The translations under genes were made by a program, and so were the position numbers. Positions 21,909-28,010 of a DNA stretch of 28,079 nt are shown here, piece after piece (the first letter of the stretch is position 1; each line of letters starts with the position of its first letter). Origin of the DNA: a virus; the IMG/VR virus record IMGVR_UViG_3300045008_000284, positions 1-28,079 of that record, one strand, 5' to 3'. The notes beneath the pieces were generated by a model, which was not told the DNA's origin, did not search any database, and was given only the letters and a program-made list of their open reading frames with translations.

Positions 21909-22415
21909 ATGGCCAATGCCACCATTCGTGTCCAGTTTGGCAATCCGGACGGGTCCGAGGCTGCCGGCCACCTGTCGGCCGAGATCGATACCCGGCCTGG
22001 TGGGCTGAACGGCGGTCGCACCTCGTTTAACCCTGGCGAAACGGCCTACATCCTGGTCTACAAGTCCGACAACGTCAGCATTACCGACACCATCTGCTCG
22101 GCCGGATCATTGTCCAGCCAGGGCACGGCGGTGGTGAGTGTGACGGAGGAGATCATGTTCGAGGATGCCGACACGGCCAATCTGGGTAAGCCGGCGCGTG
22201 CCGGCATTTCGCAGACGGTCTGGTACGGCCGCAGTCTTGGTGGTCTCTCTTTGCAGTCAGATAAGGTGACGGTGAAAGCCGCAGCCAAAGGGGTGGGTGT
22301 GGCCAAGGTCACCTACGATGCGCTGGCAAGGGTTTATGCCTTGTCATCACCCTCGACGCTCAATGGGGAAACTGACTTCTCGATCCTGGCCCTGATCAAG
22401 GGGACAGCATCGTGA
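21909..22415 (+). CDS. Tail-tip protein, unknown (168 aa)
   Basis: This 168-aa beta-rich protein begins MANATIRVQFGNPDGSEAAG and contains SFNPGETAYILVYKSDNVSI, resembling an immunoglobulin-like or small appendage fold by alternation of hydrophobic residues. No known family was recognised. It starts 21 bases after the hub-like gene with GAGG about 8 bases upstream. Its stop overlaps the next gene's GTG start (GTGA). Confidence 0.65.
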   Translation: MANATIRVQFGNPDGSEAAGHLSAEIDTRPGGLNGGRTSFNPGETAYILVYKSDNVSITDTICSAGSLSSQGTAVVSVTEEIMFEDADTANLGKPARAGISQTVWYGRSLGGLSLQSDKVTVKAAAKGVGVAKVTYDALARVYALSSPSTLNGETDFSILALIKGTAS

Positions 22416-22708
22416 TCATCGAGGTGTATCGCCAGGACGGGGCGCGCGAGGGTTCGCCCATCGTCGAGCCATTGTTGGCAGACGAGGCGCTGATCCATCG
22501 CGGCACGGCAGAAATGGATGCCAACGCGCATGCCTTCAACCAGATCGACATGGCAGTGGTGTTCCGGCCCGGCTTCCGGCTCGGCCAGATCATCGAGGCC
22601 ACGGATCCATCGACCGCCAGACCGTACCGGGCCAAGGTGACCGGCATCCAGATCACGGTCTCTGAGGCTTCCATCGACGCCAATCTGACGCTGGAGCAAC
22701 CGCGATGA
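22412..22708 (+). CDS. Tail-tip protein, unknown (98 aa)
   Basis: This 98-aa protein starts at a GTG that overlaps the previous stop (GTGA) and ends overlapping the next ATG (ATGA). Its sequence has a strand-helix pattern (MIIEVYRQDGAREGSPIVEP; FNQIDMAVVFRPGFRLGQII) ending in SEASIDANLTLEQPR. The tight coupling implies that it is made with its neighbours and is probably part of the same tip complex. Function unknown. Confidence 0.65.
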   Translation: MIIEVYRQDGAREGSPIVEPLLADEALIHRGTAEMDANAHAFNQIDMAVVFRPGFRLGQIIEATDPSTARPYRAKVTGIQITVSEASIDANLTLEQPR

Positions 22709-22923
22709 CCTTTCCATTGAAGGCACTGACGCGACTGCTGGCCCCGGAATCGTCGGAAATCGGCTCGGTCGTCGCCATCGAAGGCAGCGTGATCCGGGTC
22801 GCGACCGCCCGTGGCGCGGTATTGGCGCGCACGGTGGATGCCTTGGTCGTCGGTGACCGGGTGCAGGTGCGCCATGGCATGGCCACCAAATCACCGGTGG
22901 CGCGGCAGATTTATCCCGTTTGA
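22705..22923 (+). CDS. Small beta-barrel-like protein (72 aa)
   Basis: After a short helix (MTFPLKALTRLLAPES), the remaining 55 residues alternate strands around glycines (IGSVVAIEGSVIRVATARGA, 19-38; VVGDRVQVRHGMA). This resembles a small OB- or SH3-like barrel. It overlaps the previous stop by ATGA. A role as a minor tip or baseplate component is guessed from position only. Confidence 0.6.
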   Translation: MTFPLKALTRLLAPESSEIGSVVAIEGSVIRVATARGAVLARTVDALVVGDRVQVRHGMATKSPVARQIYPV

Positions 22924-22933
22924 GGAGGATGGA

Positions 22934-23182
22934 ATGGCAACACAAGACACATTTCTGGAACGCATGCAGCCGGTGCTCGATGCGATGCCCGAAGGCCCCG
23001 ATAAGGAAAAGCTGCTCGCCCTGATCGAGTCGCAGGACACCGTTGAAAGACCGGACGTGCCGCCCAAGGATCGCGCCCGAGCACTACGCCGGCTCACGCA
23101 AATCGAGAACACGACAACTGCCAGTGATCGCACACCAGGTCATGGTCGCGGTCGCGGAAGTACTCAAGGTCGGCCGGCATAA
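22934..23182 (+). CDS. Small hypothetical protein (82 aa)
   Basis: It starts MATQDTFLERMQPVLDAMPE with a GAGGAGG site 5-6 bases before the ATG. The N-terminal 60 residues are charged and helical (PKDRARALRRLTQIEN). The last 20 residues are Gly/Arg-rich and probably disordered. No family recognised. It is the last gene before the lysis module, and a hairpin follows it. The frame extends further upstream, but that part lies in the preceding gene and lacks the strong binding site. Confidence 0.6.
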   Translation: MATQDTFLERMQPVLDAMPEGPDKEKLLALIESQDTVERPDVPPKDRARALRRLTQIENTTTASDRTPGHGRGRGSTQGRPA

Positions 23183-23205
23183 CCGGCATTCACGTCAAAC
23201 CCCGC

Positions 23206-23228
23206 AAGCCCACCCACGAGGTGGGCTT
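23206..23228 (+). terminator. Hairpin between tail-tip and lysis genes, possible terminator
   Basis: A perfect 9-bp stem (AAGCCCACC / GGTGGGCTT) encloses a 5-base loop and lies in the 68-base gap between the 82-aa gene and the DUF6127-like gene. The 3' flank (CGCATTTCTGG) has only a weak T tract, so termination may be partial. This would let some transcripts continue into lysis genes. Confidence 0.5.
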
Positions 23229-23250
23229 CGCATTTCTGGAGGATGCAAAC

Positions 23251-23544
23251 ATGGATGCAACCCAAGTGGAGCGGCGCAAGATGGTGACGTTGCCGCAGGA
23301 TGAATTCGAGGCGATGCTGGAACGTGCCGCCGAGCGCGGTGCACGGCATGCGCTACACGAAGTCGGGCTCGACGGCGAGGATGCGGCCCACGATATCCGC
23401 GAACTGAGAAATTTGCTCGATGCCTTCAACGAGGCCAAGAAGACGGCCGGCCTGACCATCATCAAGATGCTGGTGACCGGCATGGTGATGGCCTTGCTGG
23501 CAGGTGCTTTCGTCAAACTGAAGCTGTTCGGGGGCCAGCCATGA
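23251..23544 (+). CDS. DUF6127-like phage membrane protein (97 aa)
   Basis: The pattern VTLPQDEFEAMLERAAERGA (about 13-32), then HDIRELRNLLDAFNEAKKTA, then a single C-terminal membrane segment (about residues 66-90, IIKMLVTGMVMALLAGAFVK) is that of DUF6127-type proteins. These are found beside phage holin and lysozyme genes. The ATG at 23251 has a GGAGG site 8 bases upstream; an earlier in-frame ATG at 23221 lies in the hairpin and lacks a site. The role is unproven, perhaps holin-associated or regulatory for lysis. The stop overlaps the holin start (ATGA). Confidence 0.75.
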   Translation: MDATQVERRKMVTLPQDEFEAMLERAAERGARHALHEVGLDGEDAAHDIRELRNLLDAFNEAKKTAGLTIIKMLVTGMVMALLAGAFVKLKLFGGQP

Positions 23545-24014
23545 TCGAGACCTTGCTCGGTGGCCTGCTGGGCGGCGCCTTCCGGCTGGCACCGGAGATC
23601 CTCAAGTGGCTGGACCGCAATGGCGAGCGCAGTCATGAACTGGCGATGCAGGACAAGGCGCTGGAATTCGAGAAGCTGCGTGGCTCGCAGCGCATGGCGG
23701 AGATCAGCGCCAGTGCCGATGCGGCTTGGAATTCCGGGGCCATCGATGCTCTGAAGGAGGCCGTGGCAGCCCAGGGCCAGCGTTCCGGTGTGCGCTGGGC
23801 CGATGCGCTGTCGATCAGCGTGCGGCCGGTGATCACCTACTGGTTCATGCTGCTCTATTGCGCGGCAAAGACAGTTGCGTTCGCGGCGGCTGTCACTTCC
23901 GGGGCTGGTTGGGGCACGGCGATTCTGCATGCCTGGACGGAGGCGGATCAGGCGTTGTGGGCCGGAGTGCTGAACTTCTGGTTCCTTGGGCGCGTGTTTG
24001 ATCGGGTGCGGTGA
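23541..24014 (+). CDS. Holin, 3-TM gene-transfer-agent type
   Basis: This 157-aa protein fits the 3TM holin family also used by gene transfer agents. It has a small N-terminal segment (IETLLGGLLGGAFRLAPEIL) and a charged helical middle (KALEFEKLRGSQRMAEISAS). Then comes the typical SVRPVITYWFMLLYCAAKTV membrane segment (about 92-111) with a further hydrophobic region near the end (LNFWFLGRVF). Holins form inner-membrane lesions that release endolysin at a set time. The endolysin follows at a TGATG junction. Confidence 0.85.
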   Translation: MIETLLGGLLGGAFRLAPEILKWLDRNGERSHELAMQDKALEFEKLRGSQRMAEISASADAAWNSGAIDALKEAVAAQGQRSGVRWADALSISVRPVITYWFMLLYCAAKTVAFAAAVTSGAGWGTAILHAWTEADQALWAGVLNFWFLGRVFDRVR

Positions 24015-24475
24015 TGGCGATTCCCGAAGCCGCCATCGACCTGGCGAAACGGTTCGAGGGGTTTCATCGGGTTCCGAAGCATGATCCCCACCGTGCCTAT
24101 CCCTATGTCTGTCCGGCAGGGTTCTGGACGATCGGCTTCGGCCATCTGTGCGAACCGAACCATCCGCCGATCGACGAAGAGAAAGCTCAGAACTATCTGG
24201 TGCAGGATCTGCAGACGGCGCTGCGGGCGACCTTGCGGTATTGCCCAGTGCTGGACACAGAGCCGGGGCGACTGGCAGCGGTTGTCGATTTCACCTTCAA
24301 TCTTGGTGCCGGACGGCTTCAGACATCGACATTGCGGCGACGGATCAACCAGCGGGACTGGCAGGCGGCCGCATTTGAGCTCGGGCGGTGGGTGCGTGGC
24401 GGCGGACGTGTGCTGCCGGGACTTGTCGCTCGCCGACATGCTGAGGCCACGCTCCTGAAATTTCCTTCCGCATGA
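24014..24475 (+). CDS. Endolysin, GH24 lysozyme
   Basis: This 153-aa phage lysozyme cleaves the glycan strands of peptidoglycan. The active site pattern is visible: E15 in AKRFEGFHR, then C33-x5-T39 in CPAGFWTIGFGH, followed by the VVDFTFNLGAG motif near 90-100. Compared with the E-x8-C/D-x5-T spacing usual in this family, there are 17 residues between E15 and C33, an insertion of about nine (VPKHDPHRA region). There is no signal peptide or N-terminal anchor, so export should depend on the holin. Start chosen by the TGATG junction with the holin stop. Confidence 0.93.
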   Translation: MAIPEAAIDLAKRFEGFHRVPKHDPHRAYPYVCPAGFWTIGFGHLCEPNHPPIDEEKAQNYLVQDLQTALRATLRYCPVLDTEPGRLAAVVDFTFNLGAGRLQTSTLRRRINQRDWQAAAFELGRWVRGGGRVLPGLVARRHAEATLLKFPSA

Positions 24476-24489
24476 CGCGGTGGCGTCAT
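24472..24489 (+). other. Short hairpin overlapping the endolysin stop
   Basis: ATGACGC and GCGTCAT form a perfect 7-bp stem with a GGTG loop; the TGA stop lies inside the left arm. No T run follows, so it is not a clear intrinsic terminator. It may protect the 3' end of lysis mRNA or pause transcription. Confidence 0.4.
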
Positions 24490-24538
24490 TCTGATCGGGG
24501 TTATGATTGACGATCGGTTCTATGCCAGAGAGGCAGCG

Positions 24539-24730
24539 ATGATCAACTGGAAAGAAGCACCCAAGGGTGCGCGCTGGTGGGCCATGGATGCCAATGGACA
24601 GGCACATTGGCTACTGGCGCCGAACGTAGCGCCCTTTACCGACTTCTGGTACTCCGACCAGGTGCCTGCACCGACTTTCGGCTTCAGTGGCAATTGGAAA
24701 GACAGCTTGATAGAACGACCTGCGGACTGA
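24539..24730 (+). CDS. Small Trp-rich hypothetical protein (63 aa)
   Basis: The protein starts MINWKEAPKGARWWAMDANG and continues AHWLLAPNVAPFTDFWY, a form common among tiny phage proteins of unknown function. The start at 24539 has GAGAGG about 6 bases upstream; a start at 24503 is also in frame without a clear site. It ends 21 bases before the convergent end of the PIN-domain gene. It is the last plus-strand gene of the late region that I can see. No spanin features were seen in it. Confidence 0.6.
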   Translation: MINWKEAPKGARWWAMDANGQAHWLLAPNVAPFTDFWYSDQVPAPTFGFSGNWKDSLIERPAD

Positions 24731-24751
24731 CGGGTTCGCGGTTAGGACACA

Positions 24752-25180
24752 TCACCCCAACAACACCGCACAGGCTGATGCAGTGATGACAGTACTACCG
24801 ACACGAGGGTTGTCGAGCAACAGTGCATCACCCGTGACCAGAATGGCACCAAGCTCACTGCCGAGCAGTGCCCACAGATGATCATCGCCGGGATCCGGTG
24901 CCGACTCGTTCAGCGCTGCTGAGGGATCGCGCCACAAGGCATTGGCCGTCAGCTCCGTCAGTAATCGATCGATTTCGTCCTCGCTGAGTCCATGCAAGCG
25001 CATCAGTTTCGGGCGCAGCAGCACCTGCCGATATTCGCGTAGCAGCGCAGGAGAGAGCAGATAGATGAGACGCCCATCCAGCATGGCATCGAGCACCTGA
25101 GCGGTCGGACTCGACGGCTGCGAAGTGATCAGCCCGGCTACCAGCACGTTGGTGTCGATGATGAATAGGCGCGACGTCAT
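24752..25180 (-). CDS. PIN-domain toxin, VapC-like
   Basis: This 142-aa PIN-family protein has the expected metal-binding acidic residues: D9 in FIIDTNVL, E49 in LLREYRQVL, D99/D100 in PGDDHLW and D118 in VTGDALLL. Such toxins are Mg-dependent ribonucleases that cut tRNA, rRNA or mRNA. The length is typical of the subfamily annotated as putative toxin component, PIN family. The start overlaps the antitoxin stop (ATGA), and the partner is upstream, as in VapBC operons. It is convergent with the last late gene. Confidence 0.88.
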   Translation of the reverse strand: MTSRLFIIDTNVLVAGLITSQPSSPTAQVLDAMLDGRLIYLLSPALLREYRQVLLRPKLMRLHGLSEDEIDRLLTELTANALWRDPSAALNESAPDPGDDHLWALLGSELGAILVTGDALLLDNPRVGSTVITASACAVLLG

Positions 25181-25413
25181 CTCTTGCGCGCAGCGCAGGT
25201 TTCCCTCACCGCGATGTTGAGCGCCTCATCATCGTCACGGGCTGCATTGCGCCGGGCCCTCGCAACCAGCTGCCGCGCGCTCTCCATGGGTTTGATGCCC
25301 CGCAGGACCAAACCTTCCTCAATGATCTTGCCGATCGAACGCCCCTGGCGGGCAGCAGCTTCTTTCAGCGCTTGATGGATGGAATCATCCAGCGTAATCG
25401 TCAGTCGGCTCAC
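25177..25413 (-). CDS. Ribbon-helix-helix antitoxin, VapB/CopG-like
   Basis: The protein begins SRLTITLDDSIHQALKEAAA, the standard ribbon-helix-helix pattern, followed by RQGRSIGKIIEEGLVLRG and a charged C-terminal tail likely to bind the toxin. I chose the GTG at 25413 (78 aa) because a GGAG site lies 7 bases upstream. The ATG at 25452 would fall in the probable -10 element. It probably represses its own promoter through the dyad at 25428-25459. Pairing with the PIN toxin is supported by the 4-base overlap. Confidence 0.82.
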   Translation of the reverse strand: MSRLTITLDDSIHQALKEAAARQGRSIGKIIEEGLVLRGIKPMESARQLVARARRNAARDDDEALNIAVRETCAARKR

Positions 25414-25427
25414 AATCAGTCTCCGTG

Positions 25428-25476
25428 TGGTGCGTGGTAACTCTGTCACCATAGCACCAATACGCTAATTCATCAA
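25428..25476 (-). promoter_or_regulatory. Promoter and operator dyad of the VapBC-like operon
   Basis: On the minus strand, TTGATG (25476-25471) and TATGGT (25453-25448) are separated by exactly 17 bases, a fair sigma70 match. An interrupted dyad spans 25428-25459: outer arms TGGTGC/GCACCA and inner arms GGTnAC/GTnACC. The dyad covers the -10 and the likely start of transcription, as expected for autorepression by a ribbon-helix-helix antitoxin. Confidence 0.6.
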
Positions 25477-25506
25477 TGCCAGCCAGGGCAGACTGCAGCG
25501 AACGAA

Positions 25507-25920
25507 TTACTGCACCCCCAACTCCTCAATCCGTCTCCCCTCCGCCAACCACGTCATCACCCACCTCGGTCGTTTGCCCCGCCCGGTCCAGGTCAAGTCA
25601 TACTGCTGCGGATGGCGATATTTCACCGGCGGCGAACGCCGTTTCCGCCCTTGTGGTAACTGTGGCAATGAACCAATCGCCGGCCGTTGTGTGGGCAGCG
25701 CAGCGGGCTTCTGTTCCGCCAGCACCTCAGGCCTCTCCGCTGGTGCCACCTTCCCACCAATCAAATCCTCCAGCACAAACCCGCGGGCACGGGCCAGAGC
25801 CGACAACTCCTCCATTACCCGATCACGCTCTATACTGCGCCGCCGTTCGATCTCCACCGGCAGTTGCTGCTGAAGTTGCAGGAGTTCGCTGAGGGGAATG
25901 CGCGTGATATCCATCATCAT
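25507..25920 (-). CDS. H-NS family DNA-binding protein
   Basis: This 137-aa protein has the two-part H-NS plan: an N-terminal coiled coil (about 8-48) for oligomerisation and a C-terminal AT-hook-like DNA-binding motif, YRHPQQYDLTWTGRGKRPRW (101-120). A Pro/Arg linker joins them. Members bind AT-rich DNA and often silence foreign genes. It is the third gene of an operon with two ParB/RepB-like genes; its ATG overlaps the stop of the second (ATGA). Two more ATGs follow immediately and could also serve. It may regulate phage or host genes or help organise the partition complex; those roles are inferred. Confidence 0.82.
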   Translation of the reverse strand: MMMDITRIPLSELLQLQQQLPVEIERRRSIERDRVMEELSALARARGFVLEDLIGGKVAPAERPEVLAEQKPAALPTQRPAIGSLPQLPQGRKRRSPPVKYRHPQQYDLTWTGRGKRPRWVMTWLAEGRRIEELGVQ

Positions 25921-26894
25921 GCCGCCACCGCGATGTCATTCAGGCCATCGCCTTCATCGTCCTCCTGATCGTCGCCATCCTCCTGCATCGCTTCGAGCGC
26001 CCGGGCATCCAGCGCCTCGGTATCGACCAAGGCCTGAAATTCCTCCAGAATCTCCGGCTGATGTTGACCAAGGTAGCGTTTCACCGCCTCGTTGCCCAAC
26101 AGCCGGGCCAGATAGCCCTTGGCCACCGTCAGGTGCAGTAAGTCCGTGCCGTAAGTCTGTTCTGCCTGCTGGTATTGCCCCTGCACCTTGTCCATCTCCC
26201 GTTCCAGCTTCGCCATTTGTTCCGGCGTCACGGTCGGCTTCATCTTCGGCGGCCGGTGATCCGCCAGCTGTTCCCGCGGCGTGGCATTGAGCAAGGCTTC
26301 GACATAGGTTACGGTGATGGCATTGGCGGCGATCATCAGCTCGACTGCCTCCACCTGCCGTTCCGGCCGCATCTTGCGCAGCACTCGGGCGACTTCCGGG
26401 TTGAATTGCTGATCCCGTAGCAGAACGACGGCACCGGCTGTCACCCCTTCGAGCAGATTCACCCGTTTGTCGATTGAACTGATATCGAGATTGAAGGCCC
26501 GGGCCAGGCGTTCCTTGCTCACCCCGCGATCGATGGCCCGGCGCAGCATGTAATGCTCCTGGATCGTCGACAGCCGGTTGATCCGGTTGTTGTAGGTATA
26601 TGTCTCGTCATCCTTGGCAATCAGGCAGGGTGCTTCGGTTTCTCCGAGTTCCTTCAAGGCCAGCACCCGCATGTGGCCATCGAGTAGCAAATACTCATCC
26701 TTGTAGATATCCGGCTTGGCTACCGACAATGGCTCGATCAGACCGACTTCCTGAATCGAGGCCTTGATCTGGGCGAACTTGCGCGAGCTCATCGCGCCAT
26801 CCGGCACCTTCTTGCTCGGCAGCAGGGCATCCAGCGCCACCACCTGGGGTTCCAGGTCAAAGCCGACCAGGACATTCAAAAACGCCATTTCCAT
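25917..26894 (-). CDS. ParB/RepB-like partition protein, second of pair (325 aa)
   Basis: The N-terminal ParB-like domain (about 18-95) has LLLDGHMRVLALKELGE in place of the usual GERRxRA box. A following segment NNRINRLSTIQEHYMLRRAI leads to a helix-turn-helix (RGVSKERLARAFNLDISSID, about 123-142). The region to about 210 resembles the plasmid RepB partition domain. The C-terminus is acidic and disordered (DDQEDDEGDG). ParB-type proteins bind centromere-like sites or regulate DNA. The ATG at 26894 is preferred because AAGGAG is 7 bases upstream; a GTG at 26897 is closer. It shares a TGATG junction with the preceding gene. Confidence 0.82.
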   Translation of the reverse strand: MEMAFLNVLVGFDLEPQVVALDALLPSKKVPDGAMSSRKFAQIKASIQEVGLIEPLSVAKPDIYKDEYLLLDGHMRVLALKELGETEAPCLIAKDDETYTYNNRINRLSTIQEHYMLRRAIDRGVSKERLARAFNLDISSIDKRVNLLEGVTAGAVVLLRDQQFNPEVARVLRKMRPERQVEAVELMIAANAITVTYVEALLNATPREQLADHRPPKMKPTVTPEQMAKLEREMDKVQGQYQQAEQTYGTDLLHLTVAKGYLARLLGNEAVKRYLGQHQPEILEEFQALVDTEALDARALEAMQEDGDDQEDDEGDGLNDIAVAA

Positions 26895-27802
26895 CACACG
26901 GCTCCTTGCAGGTGAATGCGCTCGGCCAAGGGTGCTGGCAAACTGTCCAGCCCCTCGGCTCGCAGCAGATTGACGAAATTCTCATCGGCGAACAGCGAGC
27001 GCAGGGCTTCGATGACAAACAAGAGCTTGTTCTGCGAGTACTCCGCCTTGATCACCATCTTCTTCTTGCGCTCCACCTCCTTCTGGTAGGTGCGCACCAG
27101 GCTGGAAGGCGAAATCACTGGTGTTGCCTTTGGCACCGGTCCGTGGGACACGGCAGGCCCCAGCGATTCGCGCTTCTCCACCAGTCGCTTGGCCTCGATC
27201 AGCTGCCGGCCACGCAACTGGCCGGTCTCGTAGGCCGTCTGCAGTACCGTCCCGAGTTCCTTGTTGGTGTCGCCGGCCTTGGCGATCTCCAGGGCGGTGG
27301 TCAGCGGAATCTGTCCTTTCTGCACCCCCTCGATCAGCCGTTCCTCACCACGCTCCAGCAGGAAGAGAATGTTGTTCACGTACTGGGCCGATAGCCCGGT
27401 CTTGTGGGTGATGGATTCCGGCCCGTACCCCCGCTGGCGCAGGGATTCGATATCGGCCAGAATCTCCAGCGGCCGGTACTGCCGGCGGGCGATGTTCTCC
27501 GCCAGGCTCATGATGAAGGCGTCCTCCTCGCTGACCTCCACCACCAACGCCGGGATATGGGTTTCACCCAGCAGCTTGAAGGCATTGAGTCGGCCTTCGC
27601 CGCATACCAGCAGGTAGCGGAGTTCTCCACCGGGTCCCTCCGGCCCTTCCCGCTGGGTGACGGTAATCGGCTTCTTCAGCCCTATCGACTTGATATTGCC
27701 GACAATCTCCTCGAAGACCTTGGTATTGCGGTCTCGCGAGTTGAGCACCTCGATTCGGTCGATCGGGATCAGGCGCACGGCCTCGGGGGTATCGCGTATC
27801 AC
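26894..27802 (-). CDS. ParB/RepB-like partition protein, first of pair (302 aa)
   Basis: This 302-aa protein has a clearer ParB N-domain: LIPIDRIEVLNSRDRNTKVF (11-30), YLLVCGEGRLNAFKLLGE (box II-like, 63-80), and ENIARRQYRPLE (102-113). A helix-turn-helix (GYGPESITHKTGLSAQYVNN, about 125-144) follows. The C-terminal half is RepB-like, with a basic coiled coil (EVERKKKMVIKAEYSQNKLL). The start is GTG at 27802 with a perfect AAGGAGG 7 bases upstream. The two ParB-like proteins differ too much to be a recent duplication. No ParA gene is visible beside them, so DNA segregation is not established; transcription control is an alternative. Confidence 0.85.
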   Translation of the reverse strand: MIRDTPEAVRLIPIDRIEVLNSRDRNTKVFEEIVGNIKSIGLKKPITVTQREGPEGPGGELRYLLVCGEGRLNAFKLLGETHIPALVVEVSEEDAFIMSLAENIARRQYRPLEILADIESLRQRGYGPESITHKTGLSAQYVNNILFLLERGEERLIEGVQKGQIPLTTALEIAKAGDTNKELGTVLQTAYETGQLRGRQLIEAKRLVEKRESLGPAVSHGPVPKATPVISPSSLVRTYQKEVERKKKMVIKAEYSQNKLLFVIEALRSLFADENFVNLLRAEGLDSLPAPLAERIHLQGAV

Positions 27803-27981
27803 GGTGTTGCCTCCTTTCCAGGTAAAAAGTCTTGGCGGCGCCCGGCGCGCACATCGCTACGCCGGGCCAGGTCGTAGAAGAAATCCAGGTCGGTAAAGCG
27901 GAAACACTCGAATTCGGTGGCGTTGCGCTCCGTCACCGAAATCCGCTGACTAAAAGAGCCTCTTGCAAAACTCCCCGGCAA
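27799..27981 (-). CDS. Possible small ORF upstream of the ParB-like pair
   Basis: A 60-codon frame (TTG start at 27981; alternative GTG at 27936) ends inside the ParB-like start codon (GTGA overlap). That overlap favours a real, coupled gene. The clearest part is EFECFRFTDLDFFYDLARRS, an acidic/aromatic helix-like stretch. Neither start has a good ribosome binding site, and no family was recognised. Confidence 0.3.
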   Translation of the reverse strand: MPGSFARGSFSQRISVTERNATEFECFRFTDLDFFYDLARRSDVRAGRRQDFLPGKEATP

Positions 27982-28010
27982 TCCGGACTGACGGGGAGGT
28001 GATCGCTCTC

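Noticed and set aside
23541-24475. Gene transfer agent remnant, suggested by the GTA-type holin
   Set aside because: The GpA-type terminase, lambda-type portal and gpE-type capsid are those of a lambda-like phage, not of the HK97-like head of known gene transfer agents. The holin family is shared by ordinary prophages.
24731-25506. Phage attachment site or integration boundary near the lysis end
   Set aside because: No integrase, tRNA fragment or matching direct repeat could be seen here, and the next genes still look mobile-element-related.
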